The notes under the pieces were generated by a model. The model was not told the origin of the DNA, did not search any database, and worked only from the letters and a program-made list of their open reading frames with translations. Shown piece by piece: positions 32,515-43,710 of a stretch of 64,000 bases of DNA (the stretch's first letter is position 1; the number at the start of each line of letters is the position of its first letter). A program made the position numbers and the translations under genes. The stretch comes from Branchiostoma floridae (lineage: Eukaryota; Chordata; Leptocardii; Amphioxiformes; Branchiostomatidae): positions 3,051,735-3,115,734 of the forward strand of contig NC_049997.1 of NCBI RefSeq assembly GCF_000003815.2, written 5' to 3'.

Positions 32515-35500
32515 CTAATTATCTCTTGGAACGGCGCAAATTTGGTAGGGCTTTGGTGCAAGGACAACACCCAAGGAGCCATCCATTGATGGTGCAGGGG
32601 CGCCGTCTGGCAGTTTGAATGTGAAGTGCTGCAGCAAGGTTGTCAGAAAGGTGAAAAGTTCCATCTTGGCTAATTGCTCACCAAGGCACTGACGCCGCCC
32701 TAGGTAAGGAATAAATAAGCAAAAATGAAATATTTGCAAGTTGGGCGACAATCAAATGATCACTAGGTCTACGGACTAAACTTCAAGGAAATCAAACAGC
32801 AAATTTAAATTGAAAATGTATATCAAAAAAGGTTACGGCCGTGTGGCGCGCTGGAGAAGTTAAGCAACGCGACGGTCCGGACAGTTCTTGGATGGGAATC
32901 CCCCAACCAAGGACGGTCGGATCGCTGTAGCCGGCCCAAGCTTGGTCATTCCACGAAATTGTCTTCCGGGAGGGACGTAAAACGTGTGCTCGAGGAGGTG
33001 CCTCAACCACGTTAATCAGCCTCATTATCCATTGGGTACCTACTGGCTGGCAAAATACACCAGATGGTTATTAGATCTATTATAAAGATACCTTGGTTGC
33101 AGGGAAATTAACCAACAAGTTGTTTTGACAATAACTCACCTAGCGAGAACGGAATGAACCACTCAGGACGAACAAGAGTTCCATCTTCGTCCAGAAACCT
33201 GTCCGGGTTGAAGGTCTCGGGGTCAGGTGCCACTGTCGGATCCATCATGGCGGACCACAGGTTCGGGATGACGAAAGTGTTGGCCGGGATGTCGAAGTCG
33301 TGCAGCACCGTGGCAGCAGAGGTGGTATGAGGAACACTGAGCGGTACGATAGGTCGGATCCGCTGGATTTCTAGTATGGTGGCCTCGGTATAGGGCAGCT
33401 TTCCTCGCTGGGACAACGTTGGGGGACTGGAGCCAAACTCTCGGTCGATCTCGTCCTGCACTTTCCGCTGAACCTCCAGGTGGCGCGCCAGGTACAACAG
33501 TCCCCACTTCAAGGTCGTAGCCGTAGTTTCTGCTCCAGCGATGAACAGATCTCTGACCGTGCCGATCATCCCCATTTCTGTAATGGTACGGTCCACGTCA
33601 TCCGGGGTCTGCTGCTGTGTCTCCATCAAGTACACGTCGATAATGTCCCGGATGTCGGCTGGGTCGAAAGTCTCTTTGTGTTCTTTGATTTTTGCTTTGA
33701 TGAATTCAACGATCTCCATGCTCATCTTTGCTCGATTTTTGCTTCCCTCGTTGAAGAAGGGCAGCTTACGCACCAAGGGGATAAATCGAGAAATGCCGCC
33801 AGCACTTACCAACTCTGACATCAAACGCATGAGCCTCTGGAACTCTGCGTCGTTATATTCGAATCGCTCACCGAAGGACATGGAACATATAACGTTTGAA
33901 ACGCCGTTGGACAGAAGAAGAGAGATATCCGTTGCAGTTCCATCCTTCTCCGCAAGGATGTCGCACACGGCGCGAGCCTCCTCTGTGATTTTACCCTCCA
34001 GACTCCGTTTGCCCATACCGAACTGACGGAGAGCGGTCAAACCGAGTCGGCGTTTCACCTTCCAACTTTCCCCATACTGGGCCATGACAACTCCTGCGGA
34101 ATAGAGAAAAACGTCCACATGCAAAGTTGTACGCTGTACTTTAATCTAGACTGTATACTGCGCAATACTGAAGCCCGTTTACGCAACCAGTCGCGCATGC
34201 GTAGGTCAAAGTTGAAGTCCATGAAAAATTCACAGCACTTGCAAACTGACCGACGAATCGAAGGTCACTTGTACCTCAACATATGAATGTATAAAGTATG
34301 GCGGAGAAAAGAACCGTTTCCAGCCATCATGGGCCTTCACGTTTGACCTGCTCATGCGCAGTTTCATCCACGAACGTGCTCATTCTCATGAGTGGAGTAC
34401 AAAAATGCAGGAAACTTTCTATTCGGCCGACATTGACCATATCATTTGTTTGTTGTTGTTTTTTCTGGCTGTCAAGCATACATGTATAACGGTTATATGA
34501 AATATTTCTTTTTTGTTTTCTTCTCTTTTCCTATCGTACACACCTTGGTCCTTGTCAGAAAAACGGAATGGAGAAGGGCGGTCCGAAAACACTTCAGGTT
34601 GCTTGACGAGCGCGTCCTGAATAGCCTTGTGCCTGTAATAATGCAAAATATTAATATTGTATAGATATCTCCTTCTTCAAACACTTATGCAAAGATAGGA
34701 ATAAGGGTAGCCATTGGAATTGATGGTATCAGTCCAGTGTTCTATCTGATGATTGTGTCTGTCTATTTTGGTAAGTTTTCACCTAGCCTGGATGACAACT
34801 GAACTAACTGGATGACAGACTGTTTCCAGGCCCTACAAAGGTCAACTCTTCTGGTCTAGGGTGAATATGTTTCCGAAAAAGATTTACAACAGGCACCCTG
34901 AGTTAGCTATAGACCCCGTACGATGGAAATTATTGAGATCGGGCCAGTGGTCTGGTATCCAGGATAGTTTTCACTACATACCAGCCTCGTTCGTCAACCT
35001 CAGCGCCACAGCAACGTTTTTCATTGCCACTATTGTTAATGTTTGTACTGGATTTACTTGTATTAAACTAAATGATAGTAGCCGTACAAAGTTCAATGTT
35101 CACTACAGCGGTCGACAGGTTTCGTATTACCGCTGTGGATAGAAAATCCGTTTGGAGAGAGTAATCCATATGCTTGGTTTACTCCGCAGAGGCCTAAATA
35201 ATACCCCTATCGTTACAGATTGTTGTCGTTTCTGTGGTACAAATCTTCGTGTGAATGGGCAACTGGAAAATCTCAGAAGGATTTACGGTGCCGAAGCAAA
35301 AGTTTAATCAGGGCATAACAAGTAAATCTTATGGACGATATCCTCTTAAGACCCCGAATTTGAGAGAGGGCGAAAAAAATAGGTAAAAAGTACAAGATAC
35401 TGTATGTAGATTTTCCCACGGAGGGTGGTATCCAGGTTATTGTAATACGGGCCATTGTGTGTTATTACCTCCATGAAAAATTAAGGTATAGTTTTTGGTG

Positions 35501-36588
35501 TGTCTGTGTGTGTCTGTGTGTCTGTCTGTGTGTGTCCGCATATTTCTGGTCAGCATAACTTTAGAACCTCTGAATGGATTGTAATGATATTTGGTATGTG
35601 GGTAGGTGTTTGGAAGACAAAGGTCAAGGTCGATTTGGGGCCCTATGGTGTGTGACCTTGGTACTGCAGCAGAACTTTGATTTTTTGTATCTTTTGACCT
35701 GAACATGCTATGGTCCTGATTTCTTGGTGGCAGATAGCTTGCGACGTAGGGAAAAGGGTATATAGGCTTGGGCCCCCTATCGGCTTGCTCTGGAACTGCA
35801 GGGGCAAGTTTGTCAAAATCTTCCAAGGAGCATAATGGAACATAGGAACGATGAATTTCTATGATATTTAGCATCTAGGTATGTTTGGCAGAGATATACA
35901 TAATGAAGTGCAAATTATGCACATTTGGACTTGATTTGCATCTTTAATGAGGAAAATATATATTTCCAGTATTTTTCATTATAGGAATCAAATACACGTA
36001 ACATATGTAATTTGTGACAGGTGGAAGATTAGCAGATACCAATTATGCAAATAAGTCCCTAATTTGCATAATGAATGTGAATGTGTCCTAATTCATGTAG
36101 TAAGTGTAATTAATGATTGGATTGTCAACATTGTGACCTGTGTAAGTTATGCAAAGGTGTATATAACCAAGCATAAATTATGCAGATATGCAAGTCATTT
36201 ACATAATCAGAATATTTCATGGAGGTGTGAGGTCTCCGAACTCTTGTTCAATCAGTGTTTTGTCGTCCAAGACCATAGCATGTCATCGTACGTGTACGTT
36301 ACAAACCTACCCATTGAGCACGACAGTCAGCCTGTTGGCGATCCTCACACAGAATACATCCCCGTACTGCTGCCGCCAGGCCGCCAGGTTGGACAACAAG
36401 CGGCTCGGGCGGAAGCTGAGGAGGTTGCCGAGCAGGGGCAGGCCTCTCGGGCCCGGCGGAAGGTTCTTCTGCCGACCACCTGCGCCCAGGAGCCAGTAGG
36501 TCGTCAGGAAGGCCAGGACGAGAACCAGGGTGGACTGTAGGGTCAGGTTAGCGAGTAAACCGCTCGCAAAAGCCACGGCTGATTCCAT
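32515..36588 (-). CDS. CYP2-family cytochrome P450, paralog B
   Basis: Mirror partner of CYP2-A. Exons on the minus strand: 36311-36588, 34544-34632, 33140-34093, 32515-32699. Exon lengths (278, 89, 954, 185) are identical to those of paralog A, giving 501 aa. Landmarks intact: hinge LPPGPRGLPLLGN, I-helix AGAETTATT, EIQR, FNPDRF, heme loop FSLGRRQCLG. Differences from A cluster in the end of exon 2 (SDRPSPFRFSDKDQG against SNRPPAVVDSANDQG) and in the F-G region of exon 3 (SAGGISRFIPLVRK and FNEGSKNRAKMSMEI). Intron 1 is enlarged by a dispersed repeat and intron 3 by a 5S-derived SINE-like insert. Both copies look functional. Confidence 0.96.
32830..33050 (+). mobile_element. 5S rRNA-derived SINE-like element
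   Basis: ACGGCCGTGTGGCGCGCTGG, GAAGTTAAGCAACG, and CTTGGATGGGAATCC follow the order of the 5S rRNA gene, including the A-box region (AAGTTAAGCAACG) and the C-box region (CTTGGATGGG), ending GCTGTAGCC (about 32934). A non-5S tail follows with CTTCCGGGAGGGACGTAAAA. It lies in CYP2-B intron 3, antisense to the gene, and is absent from CYP2-A intron 3. Either a 5S-headed SINE (SINE3 type) or a 5S pseudogene. Confidence 0.75.
34861..35142 (+). other. Unrecognised open frame in CYP2-B intron 1
   Basis: A 93-codon plus-strand frame (MFPKKIYNRHPELAIDP, later FFIATIVNVCTGFTCIK). No family recognised, and nothing supports expression. It is probably a chance or transposon-derived frame. Confidence 0.2.
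35440..36235. mobile_element. Dispersed repeat with ACCTCCATGAAA termini
   Basis: Starts near TTACCTCCATGAAAAATTAA and ends near ATATTTCATGGAGGTGTGAG, inverted ends of about 14 bases. The inner sequence (GGTCAGCATAACTTTAGAAC, GGATTGTAATGATATTTGGT, ATCTTCCAAGGAGCA) recurs at about 44850-45215. No transposase is visible. It lies in intron 1 of CYP2-B, close to exon 1, and is not in CYP2-A. Confidence 0.7.
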
Positions 36589-38018
36589 TATTACAGCGCA
36601 CTATCGCCAAATGTTACTCTACTCTAAACGTTGCTTGAGGTCATATTTACATACAGTTACAAGTAAAATGGCCTTTGGAAGATCACATGATACTACTAAG
36701 TATTTTACAGGGGGGGGGGGGGTGGCCTCCGTTGGACCATGGAAGAGTAGCTTGCTTCCGAAAACTTCCACAGGCACCATGTTCCCGTGAACATGTACTA
36801 ATCAGTTTTAGGATATCAGGCATGCACAAAGCAAAGAACATATCATGACGATCACCCGCTAACGACTCACAGGACGGACGAACGAGGTTATAGTTCAAAG
36901 TTCAGTGTCCGCACGGATGGTGGAGACGTTTGCGCTATTATTAGGGCTTGCAAGAACTTTCTAAAACGAAAATACGCGAATCACAACATTAAAATGCTGC
37001 ATAGAAGAAGAAAATAGAAAGTAACATATGATAAAGTATATTTCTTTTATTGATACGAGTGACATTATGACGCCATCAAGCTAGTGTTATTTTGTATTGT
37101 TATTAACCCGCTTTCTCACATGGTAGGATGCTATTTGTGTCTCATCTATTTACCTGTCCTGTACAAACATTGTATTTGCATGTCTTAAATTTCAAAATAA
37201 ATCTGACGTTTCATAAACTGTACATGTGTGTGTTGACAACTGTACCGCTAAATTATCACCAATGCAACATATGCAGTTATGTATTGTCATATTCACGAAC
37301 CCGTCAACATTTTTAGAGTCCTGACCGTTGTATACACTTTCTGGCCACTTTCAATCAAACATATGTTGTAGTGATCACGACAATTCGACGAACAACGACA
37401 GTGTGACGAACAACGCCATCTATTTTCTATTAAATAGAACGATCTCGGGCTTTTCTTTCACATCCAACTATAATGTTGAGAGGAAGTGAGGACACCGCTG
37501 CGGGGGTTTACACCTACAGTGCAGAGTCCCGTATGTTGTGTTGTGGAGGCTGTCAACCTCTACGTGCACGTGAGTCGGCCCACCTGTGAAGACAAAATAG
37601 GTCTCAAAACTCCAATATGTTCCTCAGTCTACTCCTCCTTGGCCGGTAAAGCAATAATGCCACGCTGACTTAATATTATTATTGACATCCTCTGGAGACC
37701 CCAATCTAATACGCGAGGGCTAAAACAACAAGAAAAATCCACCAAAACTGACTTAACATTCAGTCCATTCTTTCCCAGATTTAGTTTGTCGTATGTTGAC
37801 CTCTATTAAGACTGTAAGAGACAATCGTCGCCTTCTGAATTATGTTCATATTGCCATTCCTGTTTAATGTTATAAAGAGGGAACAAGGTACTCTCCAAGC
37901 AGAGGTTGGTGGGGAAAATCATGACCTTTTCCATATAATTATGATCAGCCTTCCCGCCAACTTGTCCTGACAATATGCCCCCTTACCTGGTACCCTGGTA
38001 AAAGAATACAGCAATAAA
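36589..38018. other. Intergenic, no gene seen
   Basis: Contains the CYP2-B 5' flank, a poly-G run (about 36711-36721) and otherwise plain AT-rich DNA. No spliced or intact frame is supported. Confidence 0.5.
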
Positions 38019-40473
38019 TTAGATAAATGATGAGAAATCCTGTGACCTGCGGTACGTGCAGGCCTCATACTGCTCCCTGGTCATGTCCCTCTGCACGTCC
38101 AGCCAGCCCAGGTCCTGGTGGTGCTGGAACAGGCGCCGCTCAGAGAAACCTATCCTCGTGTCGTACTTCAGGATCAACTGGCGCAGGGAGCCGCAGCTGT
38201 AGTCTGGAACGATGTACTCAAAATATCTGGTGGAAATGGAGAGACAGAAATCACGTGATAACTACGACAGTCGAGAAAAAAGAACTGAGCCAAAGGGGGT
38301 TATTACGAAGAGTTAATTTCTGGTTTCCGCAGTCGACTGAGTAGCGCTAAATACTTTTTTTTAAACAACGGATAAAGGTTACATCGCAGATAAAGGCGAA
38401 CTAGTGTAAGATAAAATGCACCATAGAAGGCTCTCTGTGGATTTTTTTCGTCTTTTTGGACTCATAAAACACTTTGGCTGGCCATTTGGGGCCGGCAGTA
38501 CGGGGCCGGCAGTTGAAGCCACCCAGTAAAAAAAGAAACGGCCAGCAAAAGTGTATTATGAGCAACAAAAAGACGTGGAAAAGACCCCAGAGGACCTGCT
38601 ATGGAGGCTACCGTTACCTGGCACAGTCCTACAACTGCTTGTTGAGGATACCCCTCTCCTTCTCCAGGATCTGGAAATACTCCTTCTCGGCTTTAGCCTC
38701 AACAACGGAGAAAGGTTACCCCACGGATAAAGGTGAACTAGCGTAAGATAAAATTCTACTGTTACCTGGCACAGTCCTTGAACTGTTTGTTGAGGATGCC
38801 CCTCTCCTTCTCCAGGATCTGTAGATACTCCTTCTCCGACTTTAGCCTCAACAACGGATAAAGGTTACCCCACGGATAAAGGTGAACTAGCGTAAGATGA
38901 AATGCAGCTGTTACCTGGCACAGTCCTTGAACTGTTTGTTGAGAATGCCCCTCTCCTTCTCCAGGATCTGTAGATACTCCTTCTCCGACTTTAGCCTCAA
39001 CAACGGATAAAGGTTACCCCACGGATAAAGGTGAACTAGCGTAAGATGAAATGCAGCTGTTACCTGGCACAGTCCTTGAACTGCTTGTTGAGGATGCCCC
39101 TCTCCTTCTCCAGGATCTGGAGATACTCCTTCTCGGCTTTAGCCTCGGCACGCAGGTTCCGTGTGACGCGGTCATAGGCCACGAGGCGTGCCCGGATACT
39201 GGGGCACCTGCGGTCCGTACTCCTCACACTGCGGCGCTGCGGACCGAGGCTAACGTCCTGGCCATCCTTTACCTGAAATTAAACCAGTAAGGCTTCATGA
39301 TGAATATTTAGGCAACTTATAGCCTCGACACGTAGGTTCCGTGTAGGCCACGAGGCGTGCCCGGATACTGGGGCACCTGCGGTCCGTGCTCCTCACACTG
39401 CGGTGCTGCGGACCGAGACTAGCGTCCAGGTCATCCTTTGCCTGAAATTAGTTGAGCAGGGCTTTATCGTGGCGTCATGTGCTGCGTAACTGGTATAGGC
39501 TATAGTGTTGGACCCGGTCGGAACCCAGAGGTCCCGAGTTCGATACCCGCCGTGCCCCCTATCAAGTTGTGCCTTTGGGAAAAGCACTTTACACGACATG
39601 TCTTTTCCTGTCTAGGCATACATATAGGATAGGGTTTCATAGAAACAACAGCACTAACGTTAGTTATTAACATATGTGCAAAGTTGGCAAGTGTATCCTA
39701 AACAATCTAATCAATGTTTAGATTATTGACCTTTGACACGTCCAATATGGCCGCCATGATTCCTCTGTGGTTTCCTCTGGAAAACTCCAGACAAACTTGT
39801 CTGAGCTGAATCACTGTTAGTTGACCTTCTAACATGGTCGTCTGTCAGGAGTTATGATCAACACATCCATACAACACATTCACAATCCCGAAAAAATCGG
39901 AACCTTGAAGGGATAGAAATGTGTGAACAATCGGAGGCCAGACTGAAAACTGACAAATTGATCGTATCAGCAACACTTAAATTACGGTAGCAAACGGCCA
40001 AACATACAGAACGCTATGTACTGTCAAACTGCCAACAAATTGCTCTCCATGGCCAGAATAAATTAGCGCGTTCACCTGTCCTTTTTTGCGCAGGTAGGCG
40101 TGGTTAATAGTTACGTCTTACTATATAATCTATTGTCGACACCATGAAGTGACACGAAGCTTTCAAAATGACCTTTCACAGCAAATGAGAAGCGTCACCC
40201 AGTAAGTATGTTAGAAGATCTGACACTTACCTTGTCCGGAATATTACGACTCTCTACCAAGTAAAGGACGCAGCAGACGACACAGAATTTTACCAACATT
40301 ATTACAAGAAAAATGTCTCCCAGTCTATCCCACAAATGTCTGCATACAAACTGCAGAGGAAACGGAGATGCCCCGCCGGGAGTTTGCAGTTCCCTTGTCG
40401 TTGATAACCGCAAATATTTGAACTCGAGTCTTGAGCCAGATGTTTCCAATGGGAGAGGTCCTGGCGCTGTCAA
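38019..40473 (-). CDS. Unrecognised small membrane/helical protein
   Basis: Three minus-strand exons with matching phases: 40231-40473, 39064-39272, 38019-38226, giving 219 aa if exon 3 is terminal (stop TAA at 38019-38021). Exon 1 encodes a hydrophobic segment (IFLVIMLVKFCVVCCVLYLV). Exon 2 begins VKDGQDVSLGPQRRS and ends in a charged helix (EKEYLQILEKERGILNKQF). Exon 3 encodes YFEYIVPDYSCGSLRQLILK and LFQHHQDLGWLDVQRDMTRE. A GT at 38045-38046 could instead splice exon 3 onward. I cannot name the family. Third-base variation and clean splice sites argue that it is real. Extra partial copies of exon 2 lie in intron 2 and upstream. Confidence 0.6.
38422..38610. mobile_element. Foldback MITE, GGCCAGCAAAAGTG family (copy 1)
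   Basis: Inverted arms: CATAGAAGGCTCTCTG ... TGGCTGGCCATTTGG, and CGGCCAGCAAAAGTGTATT ... GACCTGCTATGGAGGCTA. Same family as 43027-43240, 43498-43710, the split copy 44431-44505 with 45558-45648, and 62371-62550. No coding. Confidence 0.8.
38617..39055 (-). repeat. Tandem partial copies of exon 2
   Basis: Three copies, about 140-150 bp apart, of the 3' part of exon 2 with its donor: 38915-38995, 38766-38846 and about 38618-38698. The first two are intact 81-bp units (LKSEKEYLQILEKERGILNK...) bounded by GTTGTTGAG and GTAACAG, and would splice in frame (phase 2 in, phase 2 out). The third has a one-base difference and an in-frame TAG, so it is dead. A further diverged copy of the 5' part of exon 2 lies at 39310-39455. 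Confidence 0.75.
39465..39640 (+). mobile_element. tRNA-derived SINE-like sequence
   Basis: GGAACCCAGAGGTCCCGAG followed by TTCGATACCCGCCGTGCC looks like a tRNA T arm with B box. It is followed by TTGTGCCTTTGGGAAAAGCA and CTTTACACGAC, a tail common to many tRNA-headed SINEs. The A-box half is degraded, so the call rests on the right half. Confidence 0.5.
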
Positions 40474-41292
40474 CCTTGTAGATTCTAAACAGCGGGTTGC
40501 GTAGGTGTCGCCATGGCAACGGGTGTTTCTTTACTTCCCATAAGCCCCCCATCTATGTTATTGTGAAAATGTGATATGTCGAGGGTGCGTATGTCTGTTG
40601 TATAAAAGGTAGATATTGAGACAGACATCGAAGATCACATATCGTATGAGTCAATACAATATTTGGAAAAGATTTTGTAAAAGACAAGGTTCCAAAAGCC
40701 TTTTATACACCCATCACGAATGCTGGAGTCATATTTACCGTTTCACTTATAATCATAGTGATTTGATTTGATTGTGTTATCTGAAATCAATTTAAACGGA
40801 CCTGGTCTCAGATGGCTAAAAAACCCCGGCAGATTCCGAAGAAGGCCAGCTCGACAGCGTCCTCTTGCGATTTAATGTGGAAACACAGGGGCACGTCCGT
40901 AGTGAAAGCATGCGCGATGATGTCCATCCACGATAACTCAGGTCCCCCAATCAAGACTTTCAAAACAAATCCCGCCAACAGCTCTGTATTATACTAATCT
41001 ATCGCATTTCTTTTGTTAGAGTAATGATGTATGTCATGTCCTGATTGGTAATTGCTTTTGCTGAACTAAGTAGATTATTAAAAGGGCCATTGATATATTT
41101 CGTTCCGCCGTATCACCCAAGGGTTTAATATCTATGCTGTGCCATTAGCCTCTACCAGGGTACCTCCTGGTAAAATAGTGTTAATGTGGGACTTGGGATA
41201 AGTTAGGAACTAAAAGTCTAGTAGGAGTTTGGAGTGAACTGACCGGCCTGAGCCGGATAGACTGCAAAAGACTGGCTGAAAACCCATAGCAA

Positions 41293-41506
41293 CTTACTGT
41301 AAATGCATTTAAGTTCGTGGGGATTTAATTTCGCGGTAGCGGGAAAAATGACTTTTCGCGGTGGATTTAATTTCGCGGTAACACCATCTACTGCAGTCTA
41401 ATACCTTAATAGAAAAATGTTCGCGGTGGATTTAATTTCGCGGTAAAGTGGTTGCCGTGAAAACCGCCAACATTAATCCACCGCGAACATTTCTGCATTT
41501 ACAGTA
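41293..41506. mobile_element. MITE, TACTGTAAATGCA family (copy 2)
   Basis: Ends TTACTGTAAATGCATTTAAG and TTTCTGCATTTACAGTA; inside, repeated GGATTTAATTTCGCGGTA and its partial inverse. Same family as 10797-11005, in the opposite orientation. Confidence 0.87.
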
Positions 41507-41832
41507 TTTGCCCCTATTTGGCCAAATACTTTTTTTATCAAGCTGATACGTCTGCTTGGAGACTACTGTGTCATCAGTACAGGATGTCTCTACTTACTGC
41601 TAACAAGACGAGGCGTCACCGTAATCAACACTGATCGTAATCTGACCTCGGGAGTCGGAACTGCCTTCTGAAACCCGTGCAGGCCCTAATAAGGACTTAA
41701 TCCTAATGGATTGGATTAAGGAGAGCTTAAAAGGAAAAACATCTTGAAAGCTCGTCAAGATGTACCGAATTAGGTCTGAATGAAAACTACAGACTACGAC
41801 ATCCTCCCTTCAATCAGTCAAATGTTGCTGTG

Positions 41833-41833
41833 C

Positions 41834-41866
<33 letters not shown>

Positions 41867-42146
41867 GTGTGTGTGTGCGTGTTTATTTTGGGGGGGGGGG
41901 CTCCTAAGACGTGTATTCTTACATTAGAAGAAGTCGGATTCACTCACTAGACTATGATAGTTTTCGTGTTAGCTTTACAAGTTTACATGTACCCAACGTA
42001 CGCACACACGCACACACACTCACACGCACACACACACTCACACGCACACACACACACACATACACGCACGCACACGCACACACACACTCACACGCACACA
42101 CACACACACATACACGCACGCACACACACGCACACGCACGCACATA
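41833..42146. repeat. GTT/GT and CA microsatellites
   Basis: A (GTT)n-(GT)n tract at about 41833-41881 and an interrupted (CA)n tract at 42001-42146 with CACACACGCA and CATACACGCA variants. Confidence 0.97.
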
Positions 42147-43026
42147 AGGACAGGGAAATTGTACAATAAAGGTCTTCAGTCATTCATTCTTAAAAACCTG
42201 AAAGGTTCAAAGCTTTGAAGTTAGTTATCCTTCTTTACATTTGTATATACAGAAATAAAAGTTTGCATAAGAAGTTGTGATTATATAAATGTACAGGTCT
42301 AGCTGTATGACTACCAAAAAATCTTTTTTCTGCAAAAGCTACAATACATGTAATAGGTCATAGCCTTACATTTAAGTCTTTTCTGGCAATGAAGACAATG
42401 CAGAAACTTAGTGGTGGCCATGGGATAGTCTTTGTGATGTTTTGCTTTAGTTTCGCTGTTTTCCTGACTAATAAGCTCTGCTTCAGCTGCTGAATCTAAA
42501 TTTGTCTGCGTCCTTTTGAAGACTTACTCACGGCACTTTCTCGTGGGTACCATGAGAAAGATTACAGTCCATGGGAAAACTCTCTCGTCTTCTGGGACTA
42601 ATGTTTTCTTATTTGGCAAACTTCTGTGTCAGTTAAACCATCGGGCTCACGGTGGTTCCAGGGCGAAGAGGCGCCCGGCGGCTTTCATGTCAACTCACCG
42701 TGAAAGTTTCTCACCCTCCCGTAAGGGGGAGTGAAGACCGTTGGTAATGAGAACACGATGCCTGACTCACAGAACGTACCGTGCCTTCCTTTATACATGT
42801 GTGGGTTCTTGATGAAGTTATGAGAAAGTTACGGCCGCTAGAATCCCACGGCACAGGGAGTTGAAGAAACTACATGCGTAGATGTTTTTATTCCAAAGGA
42901 TCGCGCTTGCTACTCAAAACGCTGGTACCCTAGGTTCTTATTTTTTCACCGTCTCTAGACTCTACCATGCGCAAGTCTTTACTGGACTAACGTGTCGCTG
43001 GAAATATTTTATTAAGACAAACTGGC

Positions 43027-43240
43027 TAGCCTCCATAAAGCAGGCTCTCTGTGGACTTTTCTCGTCTTTTTTGGCTCATAAAATGCACTTTTGCTGGCCA
43101 TTTCTTTTTGTACTGGGTTTCTTAACTATTTGACCAGATGGTCAAGTGGCCCAGTACAAAAAGAACTAGCCCAGCAAAAGTGTATTATGTGTCAAAAAAG
43201 GCGGGTAAGAAGAATCTGAGAGAGCCTGCTATAGAGGCTA
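43027..43240. mobile_element. Foldback MITE, GGCCAGCAAAAGTG family (copy 2)
   Basis: Arms AGCCTCCATAAAGCAGGCTC ... GCTGGCCATTTCTTTTTG and the inverse AAAAAGAACTAGCCCAGCAA ... GAGCCTGCTATAGAGGCTA, around a small loop containing GACCAGATGGTC. Confidence 0.85.
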
Positions 43241-43497
43241 ATACCTGACACACAGAACGTACCGTGCCTTCCTTTTACATGTGTGGGTTCTTGATGAAGT
43301 TATGAGAAAGTTACGACCGCTAGAATCCCACGACACAGGGAGTTGAAGAAACTACATGACTTGTGTGGATGTTTTTATCCCAAAGGATCGTGCTTTCTTC
43401 TCAAAACGCTGGCACCCTATTGGTTCTTATTTTTTTCGCCATCTCTAGCCTCTATCAGGCTCAAAGAAAGTGTCGCTGGAAAGATTGTACAAACTGG

Positions 43498-43710
43498 CTA
43501 GCCTTCACATAGTAGGATCTCTTGGGACTTTTCTCGTCTTTTTTGGCTCATAAAATACACTTTTGCTGACCATTTCTTTTTGTACTGGGTCGCTTGACCA
43601 TTGGCCCAGATGGTCAAGTGACCCAGTAAACAAGAAATGACTAGCAAAAGTGTACTATGAGCCAAAAAAAGACGGAAAAAATTCCCCAGACAGCCTGTTG
43701 TGGAGGTTAA
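43498..43710. mobile_element. Foldback MITE, GGCCAGCAAAAGTG family (copy 3)
   Basis: Same arms and loop as copy 2 with scattered changes (CATAGTAGGATCTCTTGGG on the left, CAGCCTGTTGTGGAGG on the right). Confidence 0.85.

Larger units (their letters stand above)
24690..36625 (-). repeat. Inverted segmental duplication, arm B
   Basis: Mirror of arm A with LRR-B (+) then CYP2-B (-). It is longer than arm A between the genes because of insertions (a poly-T-linked repeat at 29970-30345, an expanded 59-bp array at 31446-31797, and a repeat and a SINE-like element in CYP2-B introns). Gene order, relative strand, exon sizes and non-coding landmarks all match. Confidence 0.9.
40474..42754. other. Intergenic, repeats only
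   Basis: Holds the second TACTGTAAATGCA MITE (41293-41506), a GTT/GT microsatellite (about 41833-41881), a poly-G run, and a CA-rich microsatellite (42001-42146). No gene is supported. Open frames in the CA tract are artefacts. Confidence 0.6.

Noticed and set aside
12215-36625. Palindrome as two merged haplotypes
   Set aside because: Arms differ by many insertions, tail frames and clustered replacements, and are in inverted order on one scaffold; long reads would settle it.
41911-42169. Open frames of 60-80 codons on both strands rich in His-Thr or Cys-Val
   Set aside because: They lie in the CA/GT microsatellite and are periodic artefacts.
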